From positions 1 through 64,000 of the forward strand of contig CAIMSU010000228.1 in assembly GCA_903844155.1 (NCBI GenBank): DNA of 64,000 bases, written 5' to 3'. Position numbers and translations under genes: made by a program. This document shows, one piece after another, positions 40,242 to 48,120 of this stretch (position 1 is the first letter of the stretch; each line of letters starts with the position of its first letter). This DNA is from an uncultured Pseudomonadota bacterium (GTDB lineage Bacteria; Myxococcota_A; UBA796; SXON01). Below the pieces are notes generated by a model that was given only the letters and a program-made list of their open reading frames with translations, made no database searches and had not been told where the DNA came from.

Positions 40242-40556
40242 CCGCCGGGGGGATCAGAGCAGCGGCGCGGTCGCGGGATGGCGGGGCTGCGGCGCGCCCG
40301 CTTTGCCGTTCGCTAAGGCGGCCTTGGATGCCTTGGTCGCGATCTGGACGAGCCCGGCGAAGCCGCAGACGTTGATCACGGGGAGGACATGTCGTGTGGG
40401 CGCGGGGCTTCGGAGCGGTGGGGCTCCTCATATCAGAACCTGCCTACGCGGAAACCATGATCCACGATTGCCAAACCTCGCTTTGCCAAGTTACTGACCG
40501 GAGTCCGTCAAGCCTGTACGCTCGAGCAATGAGTCCAACAAACCCAGGAGTGAACC
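40242..40556. other. Intergenic region after the protease–inhibitor operon
   Basis: 315 bases, no gene seen. The right part is less GC-rich and contains two TTGCCAA boxes (around 40468–40491), which could belong to a promoter for the gene at 40557. No terminator hairpin with a T-run is visible. Confidence 0.3.
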
Positions 40557-41402
40557 ATGTCTTACGAATTTGCCGTGAACCCGACGAACATCGGACTCTC
40601 GATGTCGAACTTCAAGCGCGAGTTTTCATTGGCGGCCATTCCGCCGGTTCCGCCCTACAACGGTGCGTTGGCCCAACAGGTGCTGGCCCGGTCGAGCATG
40701 GTCTCCGTGGACTATGCCTCTCAGATCGGGTTCGCGGTGGGCACCGCGAGCACGACGGGGAAGGTCAAGGTGTTCCTCGTCGAGTACATGCGCCAAAGCG
40801 AGGCACTCGCGGCCACCGCCGGTGCCGACGTCTACAGTGCGCGCTACGCAGCAGGCTTCCGCATCGCGCTTCGCATCACGGAGAACAACACGGAGGCGAA
40901 GGTGAATCTTGCCTATCTCGCGGCCCAGGCCACGTTGCAGGAGGTCACCGTCAGCATCGACATCATGCTGCTCGGTCTCAACGCCGCACCGGCTATTCCC
41001 GCGGGCGTCCTGGCGTTTAGTGATTTCAACGCTGACAAGTTGGCTACGCTCAACAAGCTGATCGACGACCTCACCACTTTCATGAGCACCCCGGCAAATG
41101 CCGCGAATCTGAACCCCGTTCTGATCAGCGTGACCCCACGCGACGACCTGCCCGCCGTCATCGTTCACAACACCCGGGCGGTGAATGCCGCCCTGAAGGC
41201 ACTCACCAAAGGCCAGGGGTTGGCGGCGCTGATCGCGGCGCTGCCGGTGGGCCTCTCGGAAGAGATCGCCCGGAAGACCTATGCCGTGGTGTACGAGGAC
41301 CCGGCGCTCGTGATCCCGACCAGCGACCCAGCGGGTGAGGCCCGGAAGCCCCGCGCCGGAGAGAAGACTCGCGCCGTGGACATCCTCGACGGCCAGTCGT
41401 AG
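40557..41402 (+). CDS. Unknown soluble protein
   Basis: 281 aa, ATG at 40557 with AGGAG seven bases upstream. No signal peptide or clear membrane helix. The first ~135 residues look β-rich (MVSVDYASQIGFAVGTASTTGKVKVFLVEYM … AGFRIALRITENNTEAKVNLAYLAAQATLQEVTVSIDIMLLG); the rest is helical with a Lys/Arg/Glu-rich tail. It could be a shell- or fibre-like structural protein, but I see no named family. It stands alone between the protease operon and the convergent radC gene. Base composition is slightly lower in GC than the neighbours. Confidence 0.7.
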   Translation: MSYEFAVNPTNIGLSMSNFKREFSLAAIPPVPPYNGALAQQVLARSSMVSVDYASQIGFAVGTASTTGKVKVFLVEYMRQSEALAATAGADVYSARYAAGFRIALRITENNTEAKVNLAYLAAQATLQEVTVSIDIMLLGLNAAPAIPAGVLAFSDFNADKLATLNKLIDDLTTFMSTPANAANLNPVLISVTPRDDLPAVIVHNTRAVNAALKALTKGQGLAALIAALPVGLSEEIARKTYAVVYEDPALVIPTSDPAGEARKPRAGEKTRAVDILDGQS

Positions 41403-41465
41403 CGGAGCGCCGCACCGCCGGCGGGCGAAGCGAAAAAGCGGACCCTATTCAAGAGTCCGCCAGCC

Positions 41466-42119
41466 TCACGCCGCCAACCGCCTCGGCAAATGCCCCGCGT
41501 CCGCCATCGACCGCCACAGCGCCCCGGCGACGACCACGTGGTCGACGAGCGGGATGCCGAGCGCGTCGCACGCGGCGGCGACCATCCGGGTCGCGCGCAC
41601 GTCCTCATGCGAGGGCGTCGGGTCGCCCGACGGGTGGTTGTGCGCGAGCGCCAGCGACCACGCCCCGTTCCGGAGCGTGGTCCGCAGGATCGTCGGCGGG
41701 TCGACGACGGTGGCCGAAACGCTCCCCATGGAGACGACGTCGCGCGCCAGCACCCCGCCGCGCCGGTCGAGCGAGAGCACCACCAGCTTCTCCACCTCGG
41801 CCGCGCCGATCAGGTCGAGGACCTGGTGGTACACGTCGGCCGGACCGCGGACCATCGAGCGCGGCGGCGGCCGGTAGAGCCGGGCCGACAGCTCGACGGC
41901 GGCGAGCACCCGGTCGGCCTCGGCGGCGGTCAGGCCGGCACGCATCAGCATCGTCCCCGTCGCGCTGGCGAGCGACGACAGACGGCCGATCTTGGCGGCG
42001 GCTGCCGCGACCCGCTTGCTCCCGCGCTTGTCCGGCATGGCGAGCAGTTCCACGATGTCAGCGTCGCCGAGCGCCGCCGGGCCGAGGACGGCCATCCGGG
42101 CGCGGATCTCCGGCCTCAC
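41466..42119 (-). CDS. radC: RadC-family JAB-domain protein
   Basis: 217 aa from GTG 42117–42119, whose bases overlap the stop of the upstream gene (GTGA, 42116–42119); the longer open frame is rejected because it runs into that gene. The N-terminal part has helix-hairpin-helix-like helices (LGDADIVELLAM). The JAB/MPN core shows VEKLVVLSLDRRGGVLARDVVSMGS, then LAHNHPSGDPTPSHEDVRATRMV with the H-x-H…S…D zinc motif, and DHVVVAG. RadC homologs are often found on mobile elements and their cellular job is unsettled. Length is normal. Confidence 0.9.
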   Translation of the reverse strand: MRPEIRARMAVLGPAALGDADIVELLAMPDKRGSKRVAAAAAKIGRLSSLASATGTMLMRAGLTAAEADRVLAAVELSARLYRPPPRSMVRGPADVYHQVLDLIGAAEVEKLVVLSLDRRGGVLARDVVSMGSVSATVVDPPTILRTTLRNGAWSLALAHNHPSGDPTPSHEDVRATRMVAAACDALGIPLVDHVVVAGALWRSMADAGHLPRRLAA

Positions 42120-42634
42120 GCCTCGCACCGGACGAGGGGGTCGCACCGGAAGATCACGAGGTGCGAGGTGGGGACCGGGCGGCGCTCGCCGTCCTCCTCC
42201 CTCTCCTCGGGATGGTGCGGGACCGTCCAGATCGCCTCGACGCACTCTCGCGGCAGGGCGCCGAGGACGAGGCCGAGCGCCTGCATGCCGGGCTTCCCGT
42301 CGGACGGGACCCAGACGGCGACGACGCCGCCGGGCGGGCAGAGGAGCCACGCGGTCGTGAGTGGCCAGGATGGGTCGAGCATCGGCGACCATGCGAGCGG
42401 CCGGACGCGCGGGGCGGACAGGAGGATGAGGTCGGGCTTGCCGGGCGGGCTGGCCTCGAAGTCGAGAGTCGCGACCGCCGCGTACGGGACGCCGAGCCGC
42501 TCGCACGCGGCCCTGGCGCGCGGCGAGCCGTCCGTCACCTCCAGGACGGAGGCTGGGCGGGCGTAGTGGACGAGGGCGTCGGCGAGACGCGGGGGGACGC
42601 GCGCGGGCGCGGGGGAGCAGAGCGGAAGCGACAT
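42116..42634 (-). CDS. Unknown protein, possibly methyltransferase-like
   Basis: 172 aa from ATG 42632–42634. Alternating strands and helices suggest a Rossmann-type fold: VLEVTDGSPRARAACERLGVPYAAVATLDF, then PDLILLSAPRVRPLAWSPML, then TTAWLLCPPGGVVAVWVPSDGKPGMQ, which is similar in order to DNA-modification or SAM-dependent methyltransferases in phages, but the glycine-rich SAM motif is weak (TDGSPRA) and no catalytic NPPY-like motif is visible. It overlaps radC by four bases, so both are one unit. An alternative start 24 codons earlier adds only Pro-rich sequence. Confidence 0.6.
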   Translation of the reverse strand: MSLPLCSPAPARVPPRLADALVHYARPASVLEVTDGSPRARAACERLGVPYAAVATLDFEASPPGKPDLILLSAPRVRPLAWSPMLDPSWPLTTAWLLCPPGGVVAVWVPSDGKPGMQALGLVLGALPRECVEAIWTVPHHPEEREEDGERRPVPTSHLVIFRCDPLVRCEA

Positions 42635-43000
42635 GGGGGCACCTGGGTGTGATCCCAGGGTGCCAGACGGAGGGGGATGCGGGGAGGGAGGGCGGACGCC
42701 GAACATCCCGCTCCCGTCCCAGCCAGCGTCACGATGCGGCTGTGCCCGATGTCGGTGCCATCGTCCGCCTCCACGCTTACTTCCCGGCCAAGAGATGCCC
42801 TATTCCTGCGCCGCCGGTGGACGCGAGCCGCAACGCCTCGCACCCGGCGGCGAGCACTGCGTCGAGCTTCCTGTCGTTTTCGTTCATCCCGTTCTCCGGC
42901 AGCCGGAGACGACCGCTGCGCCTCCCCGTAGTTCCCGGCGGATGGAGGACAATACGGGCCGGCCCCTAATCTTGCCGAAATCCTGCCGTATCTGCCGCCG
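42635..43000. other. Intergenic region with one hairpin
   Basis: 366 bases without a convincing gene. A perfect hairpin TCTCCGG-CAG-CCGGAGA lies at 42893–42909; it is terminator-like but has no T-run. Nothing else stands out. Confidence 0.35.
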
Positions 43001-43441
43001 CTACCCGAGCGACCACGCGACGAGCGGCGGGCGCACCGAAGCGCAGAGCGGGCCGCCGCGCGCGTCCCTGAGCGCGAGGCTTGCGACGAGCGGCCGGCCG
43101 GTCGCGCCGGCCTCGTCGACCAGCCCCGCCGGGATGCCGTCGAGCTGTAGCTTGGTGCGTCGGAACAGGCCGACGACGCCGTCGGTGCGACCGACCCACG
43201 CCAGGTAGAGGAAGCGCTCGTCTTTCGGGCCGTGGACGGCCGGACCGCGCGCGACGAGCGCGCCGTCGTCGTCGCGGCCGACGTCGATGACGACCTGCCA
43301 CCCCGCGCCCGGTGCGTCGCCGGGGACGAGGCCGACGTGCGCGCTGCCCACCTGGAGGCCGACGGCGACGTCGGTGGTCGGGCCGCACGACCGCCCTGGG
43401 AGGGCGGTGCCGACGATCCGGATCGCGACGGGGCGGGTCAC
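43001..43441 (-). CDS. DUF5990-family protein
   Basis: 146 aa from GTG 43439–43441. The sequence (VAIRIVGTALPGRSCG…VGLQVGSAHVGLVPGDAPGAGWQVVIDV…GPAVHGPKDERFLYLAWVG…LFRRTKLQLDGIP…LRDARGGPLCASVRPPLVAW) matches my memory of the DUF5990 pattern, a small β-rich protein of unknown role in actinobacteria and others. No export signal. It stands alone, so context gives no hint of its function. Confidence 0.65.
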   Translation of the reverse strand: MTRPVAIRIVGTALPGRSCGPTTDVAVGLQVGSAHVGLVPGDAPGAGWQVVIDVGRDDDGALVARGPAVHGPKDERFLYLAWVGRTDGVVGLFRRTKLQLDGIPAGLVDEAGATGRPLVASLALRDARGGPLCASVRPPLVAWSLG

Positions 43442-43601
43442 GGTGGGAGCGTATCGCGGGGGTCGGAGCGAGCGTCTACACCGCGTCGGCGGCCAATGAT
43501 GTCGGCGGGTCGACGCGTGTGGGCGCGCGGGCTCCACGCGACCCATGGGGGTGCCCCGACCGGCAGCTTGACGCGCCCGCCTCGCCGGCTACGATCTCCC
43601 C

Positions 43602-43823
43602 ATGCGCGTACTCACCCTACTTGTCACCTACCGGCTGGAACCATCGTTCAAGGACGCCGTTCACGTCCTGGACTTCGTGCCGGCCGATGACCGGCCCGGC
43701 GCCCCCGCCGCCAGGCTGGCGGCGGCGCTTGAAGGCGGCTACCGCCTCGTCAGCGTCACGCAGGGCGCGGGCGGAACCGGGACGCAGGCCTACGTCTACC
43801 ACCTCGTCGCCGACAAGCGCTGA
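43602..43823 (+). CDS. Small unknown protein
   Basis: 73 aa, ATG at 43602. MRVLTLLVTYRLEPSFKDAVHVLDFVP … AALEGGYRLVSVTQGAGGTGTQAYVYHLVADK has a βαββ look with strands ending in Y/V and no signal peptide. I know no family, but the composition is unlike the Arg/Pro-rich shadow frames, and it sits just ahead of the ATPase operon on the same strand. There is no clear ribosome binding site. Confidence 0.55.
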   Translation: MRVLTLLVTYRLEPSFKDAVHVLDFVPADDRPGAPAARLAAALEGGYRLVSVTQGAGGTGTQAYVYHLVADKR

Positions 43824-43887
43824 TCATCGAGGCGGGTCCGCAGCGCACCGTGGGCCGAGACGAAACGGACCGTGATACGCGCAGGCA

Positions 43888-45075
43888 GTGGACTCCATGA
43901 CCATCGACTGGAAGGCGCTCGCCCCACACCGTCCGGTTCCGCCCGGGGATCAGGGCTACGTCGAGCGTCCAGGGTACGGAGGCAATCGGATCGCGGCGAT
44001 GATCCTGAGCGGGCAGGCCACCGTCCTGCTCGCCGGACCCCTCGGCGTCGGCAAGAGCACCGAGCTCGCCCGCGCCGCCGACGTTCTCAGGCGCTCCAGG
44101 GTCGCGTGCCTCGTCCAGCTCGGCATGGATCGCGGGGAGAACATGCACTCGGTGACCGAGGAGCAGGTGCTCCTGCACCTCGCGGGCAGTGTCGCGCATG
44201 TCGCCATCGAGGGGTTCGGCATCGATCTGTCCCCGGAGCTGCGGATGGGCCTCGTCGCACGGGGCGCGCTGCCCTCGGAGCTTTTGGGCGGGGCCGGCGG
44301 ATCCGTCCTCAGCGGGAGCGCCGGGACGATCGCCAGCGCGACGCTCGACGAGGTCGCCCGGAAGTCGCAGAGAGCCGTGACCCTCCTCATCGACGGCCTG
44401 GAGAAGACCCCGGAGGAACCGGCCCGGCGGGTGTTCGACGCTCTCTCCCGGCTGCCGGATCACGCGGAGATCGTGTTGGTCGTCCCGTCGGACGCCACGT
44501 TCGGCCCCGCTGCGAAGGAGGTCGTCCGGCCCGGAGAGAAGCTCATGGTCCTGCGGCCCCTGGAGGTGGAGTCGGAGGCCGGTGCCGCCGGGCGGAAGTT
44601 TCTGGCGCGCATAGTGGCCCAGCGCCTAGAACTTGCCGTCGACGCGTTTGACGAGGAGGTGTCCGCGACCCGGGTGCGGCTTCGGGCCCTCGGGGTCGGG
44701 GTCCCCGCCCACATGCCCGTACTCCTGGCCAGTGCGGCCGCCTGGAGCGGGGGCGTCCCGCGCACCTTCCTCCAACTGGTCGCGGACGCGGCGACAAACG
44801 CGAACCTCGACCGCGGCGACGAATGGCCGCTGCAGGAGGACCTGGCGGCGGCCGTCCACGACCAGATCGAGATGGTGCGCCGCCTGCTCCTCCCCGGCGA
44901 CGCGGACGCCGTCCGCGTCGCCCACGGCACCGACGGGCGGGAACTCGCCCTCGCCGCGAAGCTGCGTCTGGTGCGAAATGCCATCCTCGTCGAGCGGGCA
45001 CGGGGCCGCGGGATGCGGCTCGTGATGCACCCCTTCGCGCGCGAGCTCCTCGGCCCGGCCGTCACGGATGCATGA
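43888..45075 (+). CDS. P-loop AAA/STAND-like ATPase, first gene of a three-gene operon
   Basis: 395 aa from GTG 43888 (an ATG three codons later is equally possible). Walker A is GPLGVGKST (~50–58), Walker B VTLLIDGLEK (~170), with a likely sensor in IVLVVPSDATFG. The C-terminal half is helical and probably a winged-helix/helical lid. No membrane segment. Single-domain ATPases of this kind, without a long repeat tail, occur in bacterial conflict systems next to small unknown partners. The next gene overlaps it by eight bases, and a third follows after six bases, so the three form one operon. A defence role is an inference. Confidence 0.75.
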   Translation: MDSMTIDWKALAPHRPVPPGDQGYVERPGYGGNRIAAMILSGQATVLLAGPLGVGKSTELARAADVLRRSRVACLVQLGMDRGENMHSVTEEQVLLHLAGSVAHVAIEGFGIDLSPELRMGLVARGALPSELLGGAGGSVLSGSAGTIASATLDEVARKSQRAVTLLIDGLEKTPEEPARRVFDALSRLPDHAEIVLVVPSDATFGPAAKEVVRPGEKLMVLRPLEVESEAGAAGRKFLARIVAQRLELAVDAFDEEVSATRVRLRALGVGVPAHMPVLLASAAAWSGGVPRTFLQLVADAATNANLDRGDEWPLQEDLAAAVHDQIEMVRRLLLPGDADAVRVAHGTDGRELALAAKLRLVRNAILVERARGRGMRLVMHPFARELLGPAVTDA

Positions 45076-45598
45076 TTCGGCGTCCGCGATCTGGACCTCC
45101 CTGCACAGCGGCGCCACGCCCGTCGTGATCGTGTTCTATGGCGACTTCGGGTTGCGCCGGGAAACGATCGCGGAAGTCCTGTCCGTTGCGCCGCCCGCGT
45201 GGCCGGCGTTCGAAACGCGTTCCGTGGATGAGGCGCTCGCCCGCCCTGAGAGCCTCGTTCTCTTAGTCCCGGACGACGAGCGCGCCGCCGTGGAGGAACT
45301 CGACGGGCTTCGGGATGCCTTCCGGGAGCGGCGCCTTCCCGTGGTGCTCTTCCTTCTGAGCGACGGCGACGGCGCTCGGCTTCTCCCGGAGTGCCTCAGC
45401 CTGCCGGGATGGATCCGTGGCGGCGTCGTGGACATGGCGGCCGACGAAGTTGACGAGCGCGTCGAGCGCGAGCGATTCTTGTCGCTTGCGGGGTGCAGCC
45501 CCGAGGAATGGCTGACCCGGTACCGCGGTGGCGGTGTCGACGCGAGCGCCGCGAGCATGGCGCGCACCTACCGCGCCATGCTGATCGAGCGGGGATAG
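45068..45598 (+). CDS. Unknown α/β protein, second gene of the ATPase operon
   Basis: 176 aa, ATG inside the end of the ATPase gene (ATGCATGA overlap). Pattern of strands and helices: PVVIVFYGDFGLRRETIAEVL, ESLVLLVPDDERAAVEEL, LPVVLFLLSDGDGARLLPE, IRGGVVDMAADEVDERVERERF. This suggests a small Rossmann- or receiver-like fold, but I see no catalytic signature of TIR, receiver or nuclease domains. Close coupling with the ATPase suggests that it is a partner or adaptor. Confidence 0.7.
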   Translation: MHDSASAIWTSLHSGATPVVIVFYGDFGLRRETIAEVLSVAPPAWPAFETRSVDEALARPESLVLLVPDDERAAVEELDGLRDAFRERRLPVVLFLLSDGDGARLLPECLSLPGWIRGGVVDMAADEVDERVERERFLSLAGCSPEEWLTRYRGGGVDASAASMARTYRAMLIERG

Positions 45599-45604
45599 CC
45601 GACC

Positions 45605-46258
45605 TTGTGGGCAGCCCTCTATGACCACCAGCAGCGCGCCAGGGACCTCGGGGGCGTTGATGTCGCCGAACGAATGCGCCAGCGCGTCAAGGCACTCGTG
45701 AGGCTCGGCCATTGCGACGACCGGTACCTGGGAAAGCTCGGAAAAAAGAAGAACACGCCTCGCGACACAACCGAGATATGGGTAAAGGGCACAACGGAGG
45801 GCGCGTTCGGCGAGGCCATCCCGCTCCGCGGCTTGCCCCAGCTTGAGGCGGCGCGGCTCCGGCTATGGGTGATCACCCGCGTGGGGCGGGTCGAGAAGTT
45901 CAACGTTCGGCTTGAGGGCAGCGCTCTCCCCACGCCCCGGCCCTGGCTGGTGTCGGTCGAACTGGACGAGGGCCGCATGGGCTCCGGCGCCTGCGGGCAC
46001 GCGCTGACACATTGCCACGTCGGCCCGGACCACGACGCCACGCCCGAGGTCCGCGTCCCGTGCCCCGCCATGGCACCGTGGGACGCGCTGGACTGGGTGC
46101 TGACCCTGGTCGTTCCCGACTGGGAACCGCTGCCGTGGCCTGCCGACAACCCGGGGGACATGGAGGCGGCGATCCTCGGACCGCTGCGCGACACGATGCC
46201 GCCCGACGTCCAGTCGGCGCGCCGCGCCTGGCTCGCACGGTGGACGCCCGCGCGATGA
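45605..46258 (+). CDS. Unknown protein, third gene of the ATPase operon
   Basis: 217 aa from a TTG six bases after the previous stop. A helical basic N-terminus (ERMRQRVKALVRLGHCDDRYLGKLGKKK) is followed by β-strands (RLRLWVITRVGRVEKFNVRLEG) and a C-terminal part with DALDWVLTLVVPDWEPLPWPADN. No export signal, no membrane helix, no motif that I can name. In a three-gene layout this would be the effector or sensor position, but that is a guess from order only. Confidence 0.65.
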   Translation: MWAALYDHQQRARDLGGVDVAERMRQRVKALVRLGHCDDRYLGKLGKKKNTPRDTTEIWVKGTTEGAFGEAIPLRGLPQLEAARLRLWVITRVGRVEKFNVRLEGSALPTPRPWLVSVELDEGRMGSGACGHALTHCHVGPDHDATPEVRVPCPAMAPWDALDWVLTLVVPDWEPLPWPADNPGDMEAAILGPLRDTMPPDVQSARRAWLARWTPAR

Positions 46259-46605
46259 CGAGGGCGAGCCGGACCAGCCCAAAAACCTGGCGTCCGAACC
46301 TTGCCGCCACGGCTCAGCGGGTCGGGAACCCCGCTAGACCGGTCTAGCAAACCGCTGCCGATCGGTGCCGAAGGGTGCCGATCCGTGCCTTCCAACTCCC
46401 TGTAAATACTGCGATCAGGCGCTCCGCCCGACGCCTACGGATCACAAGGTTGGGAGTTCGACCGTCTTGGGGTGCATCCTCACAACCCCGCCATCCGCCC
46501 GCAGAAAACCGGGATGGAGGTGACGGGGCGGTCGACCAACTTGCGCACCCGGCTGGGATCGACCGCGCGAAATCGCTGGGTTGGGCCGCGGCAAGGCTGG
46601 GGGCG
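46259..46605. other. Intergenic region beside the integrase: palindrome, short repeats and tRNA-like fragment
   Basis: 347 bases. It contains a perfect 16 bp palindrome GCTAGACCGGTCTAGC (46333–46348), a run of related GGTGCCGA/GTGCCGAT units (46356–46390), and at ~46427–46468 a sequence resembling the anticodon-to-TΨC part of a tRNA (CGCCTACGGATCACAAGG, then TTGGGAGTTCGAC), possibly of an arginine tRNA with anticodon ACG. The 5' half and the acceptor stem are not recognisable. A phage-type integrase gene ends just to the right, so an att site is plausible. Confidence 0.4.
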
Positions 46606-47907
46606 TCATGTCGCTCGGCCCCCGCTCATCAGGACGAGCGTCGGCCCTGTCTGCGTCGGGGTGCCCATGTCGATGGGGTCCACAGCGTCGACAGCGGCCA
46701 AGAGCAAGGGCCAGGGTGGCGCCGAGTAGCTCCGGCCGCGGGTGTCCGGCGGGGCGTGCCCGACCAGATAGTCGATGGTCCGGTCCTCGACCTCTCTGAC
46801 CAGCCGCCCGGGCAGTTCCAGCGTAAGCCCCTCCAGCCCGGCCATGTAGGCAGCCCGGAACGCATGGTTCGGCCGTCCCTTCCTGCGGGTGATGGGCTGG
46901 ACGATGTTCGGACGCACCTCCCCCGCCGTTTCGGCCTCCCGCCAGAGGCGGCCCAACGTCTCGGTGTCGGCATGGAAGGTGCCGAAGATGCATTCGTCGG
47001 CATCGGGGTGGGCAGCGAGGCGCTCCCGCCAGATCTCGATCAGGCCCGGCGGGACCGGGATGAGCCGCTTCTCCGCCTCTTCCGCCTCACTCTTGCCCAC
47101 CTCCACGGTCAGCGTGCAGGCGCTCGCGTCGAGGGCCCTCCGACGGATCCGCGCCACCTGCTCCACCCGGAGTCCGGTCAGGCGCTCCCCGGCGAGCAGA
47201 TCCCCGAGGTCCACGGAAACCCCGTAGGCGCGGCGGATGATCGCGTCGCATTCGGCCCACGTGGGGGCCGCTGGTGCGCCCGGTCGGGCCGGCACCGGGG
47301 GGAGCACCATGGCGGCGCCGACGGGCGGGGGTACAAGCGCGTACTCGTCGGGTTGACTCGCGGCGAAGCTCCACACCTGTAGCAGTTGGCCGGAGAGGTC
47401 GTACCGCCGCATCGGGCAGGCGGCCCGCTTCCTGGTCTTGCCTACGGTCGCTTCGGCGTCCTCCGTGATCCAGGTGTTCCTAAGCTCCGTGAAGAGCCCG
47501 ATGTTGAGTACGGTGACCGGGATCATGGCGTCGGACCGGATGTTCCGCAGTTTTCGAATCGTGCCCATGATCCGCGCCATCGCCGACTGGTACTTGACGA
47601 TCGTGCTCTCCTTCCGGTTCCGGCTGCGCTGCCATCGCAGCCAGGCGACCGCGGCGTGTTCCAGGTTGCCCGGGGTGGTGACGATCCGCGCCACGGGTGC
47701 GTACACCTCCCCGGTCTCCAGCGTGCGGCGCAGCTTCCCGACCAGGGCATCGCAAGCCCCCTTGTCAGAGACGGTCTGGGAGCGCTCGACGCGCTTCGCG
47801 ATCCCGTCCTCGACCACGGCCTCCCGCCAGCGGACCTTGAAGGACCCGCTGTAGCCCCTCGGCGGGTTCCGCGGCGCGACGCTCAGGGAGATGCTGTTCC
47901 TGGCCAC
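46606..47907 (-). CDS. Tyrosine recombinase, phage-type integrase
   Basis: 433 aa. The start is the GTG at 47905–47907 because GGAGG lies four bases ahead; the open frame further upstream runs antisense through a transposase gene. An N-terminal β-region (FKVRWREAVVEDGIAKRVERSQTVSDKGA) of the arm-binding type is followed by a core-binding domain (LEHAAVAWLRWQRSRNRKESTIVKYQSAMARIM). The catalytic domain has R in GLRVEQVARIR, a lysine in VEVGKSEAEE, H and R in NHAFRAAYM, H in VGHAPPDTRGRSY and the final Tyr in SYSAPPW. It is unrelated in detail to the two short recombinases in the toxin array. A tRNA-like fragment beside its 3' end suggests an old integrated element. Confidence 0.85.
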   Translation of the reverse strand: MARNSISLSVAPRNPPRGYSGSFKVRWREAVVEDGIAKRVERSQTVSDKGACDALVGKLRRTLETGEVYAPVARIVTTPGNLEHAAVAWLRWQRSRNRKESTIVKYQSAMARIMGTIRKLRNIRSDAMIPVTVLNIGLFTELRNTWITEDAEATVGKTRKRAACPMRRYDLSGQLLQVWSFAASQPDEYALVPPPVGAAMVLPPVPARPGAPAAPTWAECDAIIRRAYGVSVDLGDLLAGERLTGLRVEQVARIRRRALDASACTLTVEVGKSEAEEAEKRLIPVPPGLIEIWRERLAAHPDADECIFGTFHADTETLGRLWREAETAGEVRPNIVQPITRRKGRPNHAFRAAYMAGLEGLTLELPGRLVREVEDRTIDYLVGHAPPDTRGRSYSAPPWPLLLAAVDAVDPIDMGTPTQTGPTLVLMSGGRAT

Positions 47908-47979
47908 TTGGCCTCCGTGTCCGGTGTGTGTCTGACGATGACGGTGACGGTACAGGTGAATCTGCTGTTCTTTAGTTGA

Positions 47980-47996
47980 CACCGATGTTATCGGTG
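47980..47996. promoter_or_regulatory. Palindrome CACCGAT-GTT-ATCGGTG between integrase and transposase genes
   Basis: 7 bp perfect arms with a 3-base centre in the gap between divergent genes. TTGACA overlaps it on the plus strand. It could be an operator for the integrase or a recombination site; nothing in the sequence decides. Confidence 0.35.
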
Positions 47997-48020
47997 GACC
48001 ATCGCAACGTAACCCCGAGA

Positions 48021-48052
48021 AGACGTCCGTCACCTGACAGACGTCCGTCACC
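48021..48052. repeat. 14 bp direct repeat AGACGTCCGTCACC, two copies
   Basis: Perfect copies at 48021–48034 and 48039–48052, four bases apart, upstream of the transposase gene. They may be protein-binding sites for its regulation or for the integrase arms. Confidence 0.5.
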
Positions 48053-48120
48053 CCGCCGGCCGTAATTTCAGCCACTTGGCGCACTCCTCCGCCTCGCACG
48101 ATTCTTGCTGCACGTCGCGC

